Shown: positions 12,311 through 26,187 of the stretch, in pieces
How the letters are laid out: each line of letters opens with the position of its first letter
How positions within the stretch are numbered: position 1 is the stretch's first letter
Origin: Hymenolepis diminuta
Taxonomy: Eukaryota; Platyhelminthes; Cestoda; Cyclophyllidea; Hymenolepididae
NCBI GenBank assembly: GCA_900708905.1
Contig: CAADRB010000002.1
Location: forward strand, 1,466,145 to 1,530,144
DNA: 64,000 nt
Direction of reading: 5' to 3'
The notes under the pieces: model-generated
Databases searched by the model: none
What the model saw: the letters and a program-made list of their open reading frames with translations, nothing else
What the model was told of the DNA's origin: nothing
Translations under genes and position numbers: made by a program

Positions 12311-15300
12311 CTTACATGGTCTAAATATAGAGGGCTATTTTTTATAGAGCTCCAACCCGATATGATTTTCTTGATCGATGTATGACAAGGCGGTTTGCTT
12401 GTAAGGGGAGCAAGTATTTCAGAGGATTTTGAGTGAATTTGCCAGATGTACGCATTAATATTTGTCTTACCATTCTTTCTCTACTTCATGTTTTTTTTCC
12501 GTAGTTGAGGTTCTGATGTAAAAATTTTAACCAAGAAGAGAAACAAATTATGGAAGAGAGATGAAAGAGTTATGCAGTTGCCTTTTTAGGCTATGGTTAA
12601 ATAAAACAAAATTAGATATTTGGAATTCGTTTTGAAGGGGAAAAATTTTGAAAGCGACGGATAAACCAAAACAGGGAGTGAGTCTGCTATTATGGTTTCG
12701 TTTTTTTTTCTTTATGAGGTTGAGCCAAATAGCCTCCTAATTGAAATGCCAAGATATAGCTTGTTAACTAATTGGTTAACTAATTATGACGCGATAGTAA
12801 TTCTTTAAGTTTCCATTTATTAGTTCGAACCCTAAGCCATAAATTTCCCTGGATTGGGTGGCATGGTGACCAGTTATAATTCCAAACCCTTGTATAGGCT
12901 TTCAGCACGCATATCAATTAAAATGTATCTTTCTATAGTAATTCAGATAATCTAAACCAGATGTAGATGAATTTATGACAGCGAATAATTTAACAGTGGT
13001 TGCAAGTGGCTTTATATTTGTGTGCGTATTTGGAAGAGCGGATAGTTGCAACGTCTCCCTCCCCCTTTTTGCTTTATGTTACCATAGTGCTTTCATGAAT
13101 TAGAGAATATTTCGGAAATTAGATTAAACAGTTGATTAAATTGTCAATTTGACATGTGACGCTAATGTGTGCTTTAAACATGTCAGATGACGGACGCATA
13201 TATTGATTGGATTGACCATTCTTAATGTGTTATTGCAGCGAGTAGTTTGAATCAGGGTCGCTTCACTGAAAGATACGGGATGCATAAACATGTAGTTGAA
13301 CTGATGTGGGATTATTCGGTTTTCCTTAATATGCAACTGATCAGAATTTATGAGATCTTGATAGGCAAAAATGGTGCTCAAGACTAGTATTCGAGATTTT
13401 CAGTGATTGATTCATGTGTTTCCCAACTCCTAGTTTTTTTCTATATAACATAGGCCATTGTAAATAGTGAAGTAGTTTGGTTTCTTATACTCGGTCAAAT
13501 ACATTATCCGTCATTCACTTTCGTCATTCATTTATAACATTGGGATGAGTCGGTAGAATCGTGGTTAGTCTATTGCTAGTTAGGACCAACTCACCTAGGA
13601 TATTACAGAAAGAAAATGGGAATGAGTATGAAGGCACCATTTTTTCAATACAAACCCAAGTTTATGGTTAGTTTAAAATTCTTTAAATCAGGGAGTTACT
13701 TGAGTTCATCTTTAAATTTCTGCCTAAAAGTCAAAGTATAATTTCCGATTCTTTAATTAAACCCGAGGGTTTTATAATTCTGAATCTTAAGAATCTATGA
13801 TTCCCTACAAAGAAGTATTGACATTCACACGTATTTTGAACTCCATTGATATTTAAAATTTGCTTTGCTTTGCTTTTACAAAATAATTTTTCCCACTCAG
13901 TAAATAGCGATAACTTTGATTGATAACTTGGTGAGCTGCAAGTTTAATATTTTATAAAACAAACAGAGTCACCATGACAATTATTAGTTTTATAGCCAAT
14001 TGAGCATTCTATTGTTTTTGTACCAGAAAAGATGAAGACATTTGATTTGAGCATCATCTGATTAGGCTTGAGTACAAAGATGTTGTAATCAGAGAAAACA
14101 TATCTTTAAAGTGTTTTTAAAGCGAAATTGTCTAATATAAATTTAAAACCTAGAACGATGAAAAGTGAGAGATTGAAGGGGACTACCATGTAATCACACC
14201 TCTGGTGACTAATATTAACCTCAGAGAATGATAGAATATTAGAATTTAACAAAGTCAAGATCATATTGCAGGCCTAGTAGGCAAGCGTTTTGGAATTTTA
14301 TGCTTTTCATGCGCCTTCAAGGTTGGGCTTTTACAGAGCAATTTTTTAAGGCTCTCATGTTTTATTAACAGAAATTCATGATTTCTATTGATTATTTCAA
14401 TCGAAAGAGCTTTATCAAGACGTCGATCTCCAAATAATGAGCTATTATAGCGTACTTACACTGATTGCAAATAGTTTCAATAAGATTTGCAATGCCCCAG
14501 CCAATATGACGCATATATTTGATAATGTGATTTCCAACTTTAGATATGGAAGATCTAATCGTTTAGAATCGTTTACGTCTCTAAAACATCATAAATTTGC
14601 TAGTACGTAACTCCCCAGGCACAGGAATGATTGCTTCTTGGATTCCCAAATTTATTTAAAGCTTTCCTGCGAATACGAATTATGTGATCAACCTAGGCTC
14701 CCTGGACAGATCTTGACAGAGTTGTTTCAAACGAAGAGTTGGCTAAAAACTCATAATTTTGAACTTTAACTTTACTTATTAGAATGTGTTTATAAATATT
14801 CATTTACTATTATTTGACTTATTTCAGAAATTTTAAAACGCACTCTCTGTATTCTAGTTTAATTAGACTAATAAAGTTCGAATGTGGTCATTGAATTAGT
14901 GCAGTTTATATTTAATCCAAACAAGCAAAATTCTTGTCTTAACCGAATATTAACTTGGTTTTTCCTTTATTTAGTGCATATAAGTAGGCGTCAAAATTTT
15001 CTTCGGGGAAATTAATTTGCCAATAATGTGAAAACAGTAGCATTCTCCTGATCTTAAGCAAGTCTGTCTGAGAACTATTTCCACATAAATTTACCTGATC
15101 GATTATTAATCCAGCCTGTTTGTATATTTCTCCTCAGAATTTCTCACGGTAAATTTCCCTAATTAAGTGCAATCTAATCTGCGTTTTTGCGAATTAGAGA
15201 GAATCAGTTCAAATTCCTAATTTCCCTAGGCACAATTATCAATTACTCCAAATATTTATAATTAACATGCTAACTCTAACAAAATTAGCGACTTAATTTC

Positions 15301-16473
15301 AAATTTATTAACTGTGATCCCATTTTGATAATCCAGCATATATGTGAAAGGGTGTAACCAAGAGTAATCTGCGGGAATTCAGCTCTGAAGGGAGCGTCGT
15401 CTAAATAAATCTTTATTAAGATAAATCATATAGGTAAGACGAATAAATATGAAAGCTCACAGTCTAGAAGATGTATGAAAGATGAAATTAAGGATCAAAT
15501 AGCAAAGAGTGCAAACGATGAGAGGAAGTGGTGATCCTGTTCGTGACCACAAATCACCAAGAGCTACCCCATTAAAATGACCATACGGCCTAGTCAAGCC
15601 ACTGGCCACACCAAGCTCCCAGTTCGACTTTCTCATTGGTCCGTTCTGCGTGAAGGCGGGTACTTCTGTTTTGCTAACGAGGCTTATTGCTAACACCCTT
15701 CCTTATCTGTTGTGTATTTATCAAAGCTGATAAGTGCATGACAGGCACAGACAATGTCCAAGGTCAATGCTCAAAGGTAGATTGGATCAAACATAAATCC
15801 ATGGTAATCAACCCTCGTTAACAACCATTCATTTACATTCATTCCTATTTCCGAGTTTTACATAACTTCGTTATTTGTAATTATACATGGGGTGACTAGG
15901 CTGCTCATTTTCGGTTACCTCCATCATCAATCATCCTGACATGTCTTCCATCTCACATTTTCGAGTCGGGATGGACCATGAGAACTGATTCATTGATTTA
16001 GAGATGACAAAAAGGCCACCTTAGCTCCCTGGAATGGAATGAAATAGGAATCCAATTATGCGAATTAATAATCATCACCAGCTTCAAAATCACATGTGTA
16101 GGACAGAGAAAACTTGTTAAGCTCTTTCTCTTCCTAACTTGAGGAAGTCCTTTACATCAAGAAAGGAAAGGGATAGCTATACAGTGGCATAATAGTTTTA
16201 ATTGAGGGAAGTGGAGGGGAAGTGACAGCCTAATAACCGATTAGCTGAAAAAATGAATTCGTGGCCGAGTAGGGTACAAACAGCTCGATCAACGGCTTAA
16301 ATGCCCTAAGATGCGTGATACACGGTATTGGGTGAAGAGGGCAGAACACTGGGCAAATTTGATACACAGCTGTGAGTATATCCTAAGATCAAAGCATGGC
16401 TTCTTTGCATGAGAAAGGTGGTTATAATTAGAAAAAGCTGTTTAATAGAAATTATTCATTTTTATCCAAGAAA
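12311..16473. other. No gene seen
   Basis: No supported gene. A higher-GC patch at 15,457-15,696 carries an 79-codon minus-strand frame (with a TEVPAFTQNGPMRKSNWELG stretch) that I cannot assign; it may be a repeat fragment. A short direct repeat of GTTAACTAATT lies at 12,763-12,785. Confidence 0.55.
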
Positions 16474-17243
16474 AGTTAAACTGACGATATGTTGTTAATT
16501 ATTCATAAAATTTGCATATTTGTTAAAATGTGCTGGATTATAGGGTCGTTGCCTTGCATAATTTTCAAATAAAGTGTACCACCAAGGCAATTACGTGTTA
16601 TTATTTAGTTTTGGCTTTGTAGGCTATTTTTTGAGACTAATCAGATTATAACAAATGCTAATTACCGTTGTAAGTATGATAGCAATTTGGGGAGTCGGAA
16701 TGGTAAATTAAGTTAATTGATAAGTGACCTTGTCCTTATTTAAATAAATGTCACAAAATTCGAACTAGACTTTTCACATTAATCATTAAATAATCTGATA
16801 CCAACAGAGCAGTATGGCAACTGGCCTTTGTATAGTCAATGGCTCCAAGTCAGCCAGAAGCAAAGGACATTACTTGGACGAAAGGCGGAAGTTAATGAGT
16901 TTCTAAATGATACCGTCACACTTATCATACATGACATATTAATACAGTGTGAAACATCTCTTACTCCAATTAAATTTGATTTATATGAACTCACATAGAA
17001 GATTCCATATCGATTTATGTGGCAATAAAATAACAAGATTCTCGTTTAGCGAAAGTTGATTTGGCTATAAAACAAATGTGACATATTTATGTTATAACAT
17101 TCCAGTACCTAATAATAACACGAAATTGGGTTAATGGTGGGCTGTACACGACAATTATGCAGGGCAACGACCCTACAATTTAGCATCTTTCAATAAATAT
17201 ACAAATATTATGAATAATTAACAATAAATTGTCAATTTATTAA
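16474..17243. mobile_element. Foldback/MITE-like element with long inverted arms
   Basis: The left arm (16,474-16,610) is an inverted copy of the right arm (17,107-17,243). The best block is 16,541-16,562 against 17,153-17,174, 21 of 22 bases identical after inversion (core TAGGGTCGTTGCC). GTTAATTATTCATAA and CGTGTTATTATT flank it on both arms in the proper order. The 500-base centre has no transposase-like frame. The size and structure fit a non-autonomous DNA transposon. I could not identify a target-site duplication. Confidence 0.65.
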
Positions 17244-20200
17244 TGAAGCTACCATAAAATCAAATTGAGTGAACAATACCTTGTAGTGTGGAGGGCCTGC
17301 AGGCTTTTGCCAGTGTAAAAATAATTAGTATTTTAATCAAGCAATAATCTCACCATCAAGATAAACAAGATAGACTGACTAAAGGTAGGATGTAATAAAG
17401 ACAGGAGGATGTCCGAAGTTGGCTAGATCGGTGAGATTTATAAGTATAGGACATATAATAAAAAATTAGTTTCTAGACAAAAAATCACCCATCAAGTTCA
17501 TTGTAAATTAGCGGAATGTTAAGTTCTGAGTTTGAAAAATGCGGACTTTGTTACTTAAAATGTAAAATCACACATTCTGAACTTGGCTACCAGCCTTGTA
17601 GACGAGCGTTTAACACTTGAATTGATTTTTTCATCCTTTCGTAATTTCGAGATGGCATTTGAATATTTGCTGACCAACCAATCAAACAAATACATGAGGG
17701 CTGGGTTAGGAGATGAGACACTATTTTAATGTTATGCCCAGTGAAGCGTTAATACATTGGTATTGAATTTCCGAAGTTCATCAAAATTAAATTTATTAAT
17801 ACTTGACTTGTATAGGGGGAAGGCATCTCGCTCTTATGAGAAACTTGTGTTTCACCTTCCCTTCTGTTAATAAAAATTAAACTGGACGGTTGGCTATTCT
17901 TAGCTCTGGATTTGCATAGATGAGTGAATTTCTCGTGATCTCTTATTTGACAGTCGGACACGCTTGACCTTAAGTCGATATATTAATAGTTAGCCGGTTT
18001 GTTTCCATTTAAGCTACGTGGCTAACGCATATGCGAAGTCGGGTTTGACAAAAAGGGGCATTTAACCCAACGTGAATTATTTATTGCCACTTGTCGAGAT
18101 CTTATATACCTATCAATATCGACACGCATGTACTGGAGGGTGACATTTAACAATACAAACAACAGGTCTTTGGCTATTAAAAAACGGATATATGGGAATG
18201 AGATGAACAGCTTCTCAATTTAATTAAATGACGAGTGAACTCTTAACATTTCATTAAATTAAAGAACTATACATATTAACTAAAAAGTAGGCAATCTGAT
18301 GAATCAGATGGAGGGAAGTCCTTGAACCTCTGACTTGTGTTCCCCCACTTTCATTTCCTATTCTTCATTGACCTATTGTTCCTCGTTTATAGACGCTTTC
18401 ATCGATTAACAATTGTAATTTTTTGCTTATCATTGGTGATAAAAATATTAAGTATATCCCGTCTAAAATATTCTATTGATAAAATGGTGATTTGGCATAC
18501 ATTTCAATGGTATGATAGCTATAGAGATATTTCTGCATAAGCAACATATAGAGTTACATTTCTGAGAACACTAAAAGTCTCATTCTATAAGAATTGACAA
18601 TTTTAATTCAGAAAGATAATGGAAAAGCATTCTGATGATAACCTAAAGAATTAAAACTGGCGATATAGAGTCCCAAGCACACAAATGTCTCGAAAAAGAT
18701 TATTTGAATAGAATCAAGGACTATTGATAGGATAAGTGAAATGCACGTTTGATAAAACCCAGTTTTCGACGTCTTAGAAATAACATCTGTGAGATTCATA
18801 GCCTCCACTGAAATAAACATTATAATAACTATTGCCAAAAATATAAATCCGGGCGCATTATACTTTCATGTTATCTTGTGTCACAATAACGGAATGCAGC
18901 ACAATAAAACGAAAAATTCCATAAATTGCATCATTTTTTTAAAACTATACAAAATTTTTTTATATGTGTTCAAACGATTTTTTCTGGTAAAAGTGCGTGA
19001 AAACAAATAGAATTAAAAATTTGAATTCGAAAATTAATATTCCAGGTAGTACTTTTCAGGGGCCACCATTATAGACTTAAGTGGCTATAAATTTATTTAT
19101 ACAAGATAACAAAAAAGAGACAAAAATACGCTGGTGACATATAGATATGTGTCTATATGTCACACTAGAGAACATCGGTGCAAATTCCGTGATTCGGATA
19201 ATAGTTTTCTGGCTTAAGAGAGCTTGACTTGGTCAGAAGAAAGATAATCTTCAATCGCTCCGTTAATAAGTTCGCCATCTACAGACCCTCTTTTTGATTG
19301 GTTGATAAGCCATAATAATGGATGGACGACGACGAGCATTGTTCTGGTGATTCCTGACTTGACAAAAGAGCACACTGATCAGCCTTAGAAGAATTGTTTC
19401 CATCATTCATCTTGGCCATCAAGTAGCATCCTGATGAGAAAATTACATCTTACCACCCTTCTCTTGACTAGCATTAATCAGAATAGTTAGTCTTATCACC
19501 AACTGGTTGTGTACCTTTAACTTGAAATCAAGTGAGCATAGTGGTTATATAATGGATAGCTAAACGCGATTTTTAAATCACATATTCTTATTTTTCATGA
19601 CGATTTAAAAACACTGAAAGGAAATGGCAATTATTAGTGCACGCACGATTAATCATTTATTTTTGTTATTGGAGCATTAGGTTATTTATCGACCTACAAT
19701 CGAACTCACAGAACTAAATTTTTTAAAATCTATTTTGCAATTCATTCATAGAGCTCCACTAACGATCTCATTAAAGAACTGTCGAATGCTTTTTAAGACC
19801 GATAGAGAGGACGATAAAATAACTCAGGCCTTCATTAACTACTTTAAATTGAAGTGGATTTACTTTATAAGTAATTAATTTACCTACCGTGAGAAGAGTA
19901 TTTTCCTTATTAAATGAAGAGAGGGAAGTGAAACTAAATAAAATTGAATAAGGTCGAACAATTAGAAGATATTCTTAAAGTCAGTGTTGAAATCTTTCGT
20001 TATCGGCTTTTCTGTGGTAGTCGCTTGTCATTCCGGATGATAACTGGACATAATGATGACGGTCGTTAATTTCGACATGTCCCCTCACTGTACAGGTTTT
20101 AATTCTGAAGTTTAATTCATTCTGAAACGAGTAACTATCATATCAAATAGCAAGAAATTGACTTCTAGTAGGTTTCCAGTGCTCAGAATAACACTGGACA

Positions 20201-23200
20201 TAAGCTAGAACTTCAAAATTTGGTTCTGGAATGGTAGAAATCCACAATCCGTTACTATTCAATAAAATATTAGCTGTATATTTGCAGCCTCTCGCTGGTA
20301 ATCCGACATTGTTGGCGATTCAGTACAAAGGGGTAGTATTGTATAAAAAGTGTAAAGATGCAATAAATATGCGTATTTTCATCAAAAGGAAGGAGGAATG
20401 CATATTGAAGGGAATATTTATGAAATTAATGTTTAAGAGAAAGAAATAGTCTATAGTTAATAGGATAAAAAGGGAAATAGGGTCATAGGCTAGTTCACTG
20501 ATCTAACATCTACCTAATCAATCCGTTCATCCTTCTAGCCTCTCTATCCTTTGCATAATCTACCTCAAAAAGAATGCATAAGTGATATGATGCAGTACAT
20601 TAGTATGATTAATGCACGTTATTATCCTTCATTTTGCTCGCTTTACTTATGTGAAGGTACGAGAATGTGTTCATCTGAAAGTCGTAAAATTTATAGTCCC
20701 GAACTCAGCGTAAACTACAAACGACAATATTTCATTAAGAATGTGGTCGTCCACCCTATCAGTTGAAAAGGTCTTAAAATGACAATTAACAACGCATTTG
20801 ACCATATCATTCATATCCCAATATTTAATAAAAGATTTCAAGCCCACAATTTCTTTCCAATTATTATCTGAATGATATAAATTGAAAAAAGCCCCAGAAC
20901 TTTGGCGAAACCTATGTCAGTGGTCGATCCTATTATGGGGAAAAATTTATACGCTGACTAAAAATAAAAAGATTCATATATTTCTGACAGCATAAGGACG
21001 CAGAAATAGAATTTAATTCAGTTTTTTAATTTACGAAACTTCAAGATTAAGTAAGTCCGGTTATTTTATCAAAACAATAGTTTAAAATGGCACTAAATAA
21101 ATCATTTGGGTCTGTGCATGGGGACTTTCCAAAACTGAACTTCATTCGGTTAGATAAATTGAACGATTTTTGATTTGGATTTGATTCTCAGTAGAGGCTG
21201 CCTTCAGCAATACAAGATCAACCTTATTCTTAAGTTCTTAAATTAATATAGTTCAAAATCGATTACCTATTCAAGGAAACAAACAGGCACATATAATAAT
21301 TTCTTACACAAGATTGTTCACATTAAGCTTTAAGATGTATATATTATTAATCATCATTGAACTTATTTAAGACATAGCTAAATTTTAGTGAAGTATGAGT
21401 AAATAGAGCCTACAGATCAATTGTCATTTAAAGAAAGATATATTTTTCCCGAACCTTCCAGTGTGTCACATACAAATGTAGTGAGGTCATGCATACGTTA
21501 GGCCAAATCATTGACCACTAGAAATGCAATAGATAGAACTGAAAGGTCACCCAATATTTTCGGCGGTCTAGCGAATTGATAATTTTTTCGTACCATGTTT
21601 TAAATTAAGGACGTGTCCTTGAACAATCCTCCTACTGATGAGCTGTTTGTTCAAACCATGGGAACCGGACCTTCCAATGCAGAGTCCCTTTATTTATTAT
21701 ACCTAATAGACGTATTCAGTTACTCTCACTTCTTCTACCCTCGGGTGAATGGGGCTAATAATCTAGTGGCTATCGGATGAAGGCTCAAATATCCCAAATT
21801 CACGGTTAACAGCCTAGTAATGTGAATAGTAAGATAAAGGAAGCTCAAAATCTTAAGCTGCAATATAACTGCGACCGCTACACACAAGTCAGTTTTACGA
21901 ATAAACATTCTCTCATGATTTCTAGGTTTAATCGGGACCGATTTACATTTTACTGAATAGTCTTAGAGCGCAATTTCCAGTTACAGAGATCCTTCACATT
22001 ATCGGCAGCTGTATTAAACTATACTGGATGATAATGAAAGATAGCCTCAATTATCACATAGGGCGGAATCACTGAGTTGGGCAAACGAAACCCCTTAATT
22101 ATAAAGTGTAAAATTCGGATCTTGCTTAACTAAATTGAATAAGATGACAACTAAATAATCAAATAAATATAATGCTTACTCTGACATGAGTTTAATTTTA
22201 AAAAATATCAGATTATATATTTCGATATTTTTACATATTGTAGATTTTACAAGCATGAAGTAAAATACTATCAGCGTTGAGAAATCTTTCAATTAACGTA
22301 AATCAGTTCATCTGTAAAGAAAGTTAAGATTATTCCTTGGGGATCTTTCGACTTCCCTTTGATCCCAGTCTGCCAGAAGTCATAAAAATCATAAATCACT
22401 TTATCGTATTTATGAAAGAGACCATATTGTGCAAGATGGACTCAGATTGGATTTAAACTTAATTTCATAATAAGAATTAATTTTTATCTTAAGATTCCTC
22501 ATTTTGGCAAGTGTTTGGAGGTTGGAAACTAGACTGATTTGATAGCTTTCACCTTATATTCCCTACTTTTCTAATGTGAATATATTTAAACGGATTCATA
22601 TCTTTCCTATTTTTCCCATCAAAATTTGTTTCACGTATTTAAAAATTGGGAAGAGTCTTTAATTATCATTTAGATAAGCTTATCTTATTTTTTAAATCTG
22701 GTGGGCCTCTGGACTTTAGAACCTGGGATTCCGAATGTTACATAATGGCTCATTTTAATATCCACTGTGGATTTTTGGTGGACCATTCGGGTTTTAACAA
22801 ATTCGTAGAATTCGTTCCAACAATCATCTCGCATGCTTAAAAATCCAATAAAGTGAAACCTTTGCAGCATAATCTGCAGCTGGCTCATCAAAATTGATAA
22901 GAGCATAATTGACTTTAATAATGCTCAAGGTTAGTGCTCAAAGGATTGTTAGCACCTGTTCGTGGTCATTGATTCGTGCGTTCCCAATTGTTCGCACACA
23001 TTCGTACCCATTCATTAGTTTATACATAAATCGAGTTCTTTATCCTTGTTTTATTCCATCAGTCATCATAGATCTCGCCTTACGCTCAAAAAACTTCCGG
23101 TTCTGAACGGGTCTCTAGGATCAATGTGGATATTGCAGATAGTGGTCATAGATGTTAGGGGTCAACTCTCGCAAGTTATGATTGATAAGTAGACAGGATT

Positions 23201-24669
23201 TTCGATAAGAAAACGTACCACTTTTGTCGACTAGACCAACACAGGGGATAATTTAAATCAGTAGATATCTACTGAGCGGTTTCGAATATATTATCTATAA
23301 GTTGACAAACGTGTACATTATACAATTGTTTTAAATCAAAAGCAGTAGAGTAAATGATAGTCCTATCCATTCAGAAAAGTCAACTAATTTTATCTCCAAT
23401 GCAAATGTTCTTATATTTACCTATAGCAGGTGACTAGTGCTTATTAGCATTACTTTTTAAACTCTGGCTAGGGTCATCACATGGTCATAGTGAGTTGGCT
23501 TAGAGTTACCCACTGCTTAAAACCCATTGGAACCCGAATAGTATGAACGCAATGCTCATCGGTGTACATCAATGGTGTGATTAGCCAATCGCACTAGTTG
23601 ATTTTGATCAATAAGAGAGGTGGTGGAATGTGATTTTCTAATAAGAGTGGTAACAGGATACCTTTCTTCTACCTAAATAAATTGTAGTACTTGTGCATGC
23701 TGACCTGTAGATCTAGAACTAGAAGACAAATTTTTAATCTAATCTTTAAATTTGGTATTTTCCTTGAAAAACGTGAAAAGAAGTGACGATGGGTTATAAG
23801 ATAGCTGCATTATATATATTTCCAATAAATTTCCTTTTAATTCACTGATGATGAACATTTTACAAATTAGTAGCAAAATATTGTCTGTATATTTGATCTC
23901 TTTATTACATTAAAATAATCGGAATATATTTTAAGGCTAGGAAAAAAGGCAACTTATTAGATAATGAATTGTCATTTTTTAAGACATTTCAGTTCATTAC
24001 GAATGTAGAATGCAAAAAGTATTTTATCCCAAATCAGTTGTTTACGCAACCACTCGCATCACTTGGTAATAAGCTCTAAGAAAATTTTATGCGGTTGGTA
24101 ATCTAAATAAAAGATTTCAAAAATATTAAATTTACTGAACTTTTCTTTAAACATTTAATCACATTGCATTAATAATGTATCACAAAGGAGAATTTCAAAT
24201 TTAACGAAAGCGAAGGTGTGGGTCCTAATTTTGGGTGAATGAATGTGAATTAAGGGACAGATGAGCTACATGATCACATGAGTACAACTAAGTACAATTT
24301 GAGTACAGTAACTTCTCCCACAATACTTGAACCTCCCTGAGAGCAGTGTATATATAGAACAGCCAATTCTCCTTCCTTTTACGATTTATTTAAAGTAATT
24401 ATAAATTAAGTTTTAAAGATAACACTGCTGTAAGAAGATGAAGCATTGCTATCTTTTATCTTTCTAAAGGCGGCAGTATGGAGATAACCGCAGTGGAAAT
24501 CAGGAAATCAGATGTGTATTCGGGGCTATGATGAAATGAGTGTGAATGAAAATGAAATAGAGAGATGTACAGCGGTATGACATTGTCTACATTCCACTAA
24601 CGCGAACTTTATCAATAAAAATTAATAATAAGAGTGATATCCGGGTTTTCAGTAGCCGGTCACTTGTTA
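17244..24669. other. No gene seen
   Basis: Stops are dense on both strands. The hairpin at 19.1 kb is the only clear structure. Frames of 60-75 codons here have no recognisable motifs. Confidence 0.6.
19134..19163. repeat. Perfect 12-bp inverted repeat (hairpin)
   Basis: GTGACATATAGA and its exact reverse complement TCTATATGTCAC are separated by six bases. No gene or transcription unit is apparent nearby, so it is not called as a terminator or RNA gene. Confidence 0.8.
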
Positions 24670-24806
24670 GATTCCCTTTGAAAGACGGCAACTTGAATAT
24701 GGTTGATTCCCCTACTGTCAAATGTGTCCCATTAGTCTATCTAAAGAGTTGTAGTTGACACAATATAACGTGATGTGACCTGGGACCTTCTGGGGTTTTG
24801 TATATG
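24670..24806 (+). repeat. LTR-like dispersed repeat, copy A
   Basis: Shares CCCTTTGA, TGTC-TATC, TTGACAC-ATATAA, CGATGTGACCT or CGTGATGTGACCT, and GGACCTTCTGGGGTTTT in order with 63,340-63,477. The TATA-like ACACAATATAACG, and AATAAA a little downstream (24,833-24,846), would suit a solo LTR or similar promoter-bearing repeat, but ends and target duplications are not resolved. Confidence 0.5.
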
Positions 24807-25849
24807 GCTACAAATACGTTACAATAAGTATCAATAAAGGCAAATAAAATCGTTAAATTTCTCTAAACTCGGATCCTCTGTCCTCGAAATTGCTTTGTCC
24901 TATGAGGGGATTGACAAAATATTTATTCTCAAATATATATAATTATGAGTTCTCTGCAAAATCTGGGCGGGACGAGGGAGTGAGGAGAGAGTGATTTAAT
25001 CCTTCTTACATAAACCTAAGTTCTTCCGCACCCCTCAAGTGGGTCATTTTATTTGGAGATTAAACCACTTCTCTAACTCCTGAATGTTGTAAGGTTGCCG
25101 TATGCCGTAGGATTCTCTTCATTCCAACGATTTCCTGAGATTTTTCCAACTGTTTGTTATATCTCTGAAGTTTATACATCCTATCCGTAAAAGCTCTTTT
25201 GTCCTCCCCAGCTGTTACATATGAATTGGGTCTAAGGTGATTTAGTGTTTAAGTTAAAGTAAATATTATGTGATATCAATGAGTTCCAAATTCGTCTCAT
25301 CTGCACAGCAACAGCAGATGCTAGCAGTTCATAAATTCCACATATTAAAATTTTTAGATATATTTGGTAAATGAGTATTTTACAATCTTTACGTCATCTT
25401 ATCATTAATTAATATCGTAGTATTAAGTTAAATTTCCTGGTTTGAAAATAAATTCAAAGAATCTACTCAATTTTAACATCTTCCTAAATTCTGCCACTTT
25501 AAATAGTCAATTCATATACTCTAACGAATTTAGTTTTCGAAATTTTAGATAATTCTGTTTTTAAAAAAATTTATTTTTTGCCCTTAAACTATGATAAATG
25601 ACATTTCATTAAGAATTAGAGTTTTGCAGAGGTTCTTGTCATATTTATGCACATTTATGTTAGTCCACTAAGATAGCTGAAGTTTAAATATGCTACCCTC
25701 TTATTTATAGTTCCCAGATGATATGAATCAAAAGATTTGGAAATTAATATATTCTGATTTCAGAAATACCGTCGTAAGGATGTATGCAACTTCCTCCGCA
25801 GCTAATTTAACGGATATTGACATGAAGAGAGTAAGAATATTGGAATTAT

Positions 25850-26187
25850 TCGAGTTGGTACCGTCGTGTCCTGAACCAGTCTGTTCTCACTGAAATGTCC
25901 CGTTGTTGCAATTTCCCCCATGTTCCCAATGATGAATCCTTATAATAATTATTTAAACAAGTCTCACTCCCATTTAGGAAGACATTTTCCATGGTTTCTC
26001 TTGAGAAAGACGGGTAACAACACAGAGTTTTATTGGTGAGAAACTCGAATTTTTTCGGTCTCCTCTTTATTAGCCAGACATAACCAGTGCGATTGGCCAT
26101 TCTGCTCACTGGGTGTGCGTCGATGGGAATCGAACCCAAGGCCTCCGACATGGCAGATGTGCACGGTGATCAATGCACCACGGGCGC
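25850..26187 (-). repeat. tRNA-derived SINE, best-preserved copy
   Basis: On the minus strand the element starts with a tRNA-like head. A box-like TGGTGCATTGATC lies at 26,168-26,180 and a perfect B-box GGTTCGATTCC at 26,126-26,136, spaced as in a polymerase III promoter. The acceptor and anticodon stems do not fold properly, so this is not a working tRNA gene. The body after the head (about 26,045-26,120) recurs at 48.6 kb and in part at 31.7 kb. The 3' limit is uncertain. Confidence 0.75.

Noticed and set aside
26115..26187. tRNA gene
   Set aside because: Both polymerase III boxes are present, but the acceptor and anticodon stems do not pair, and the sequence continues into a repeated body; it is a SINE head.
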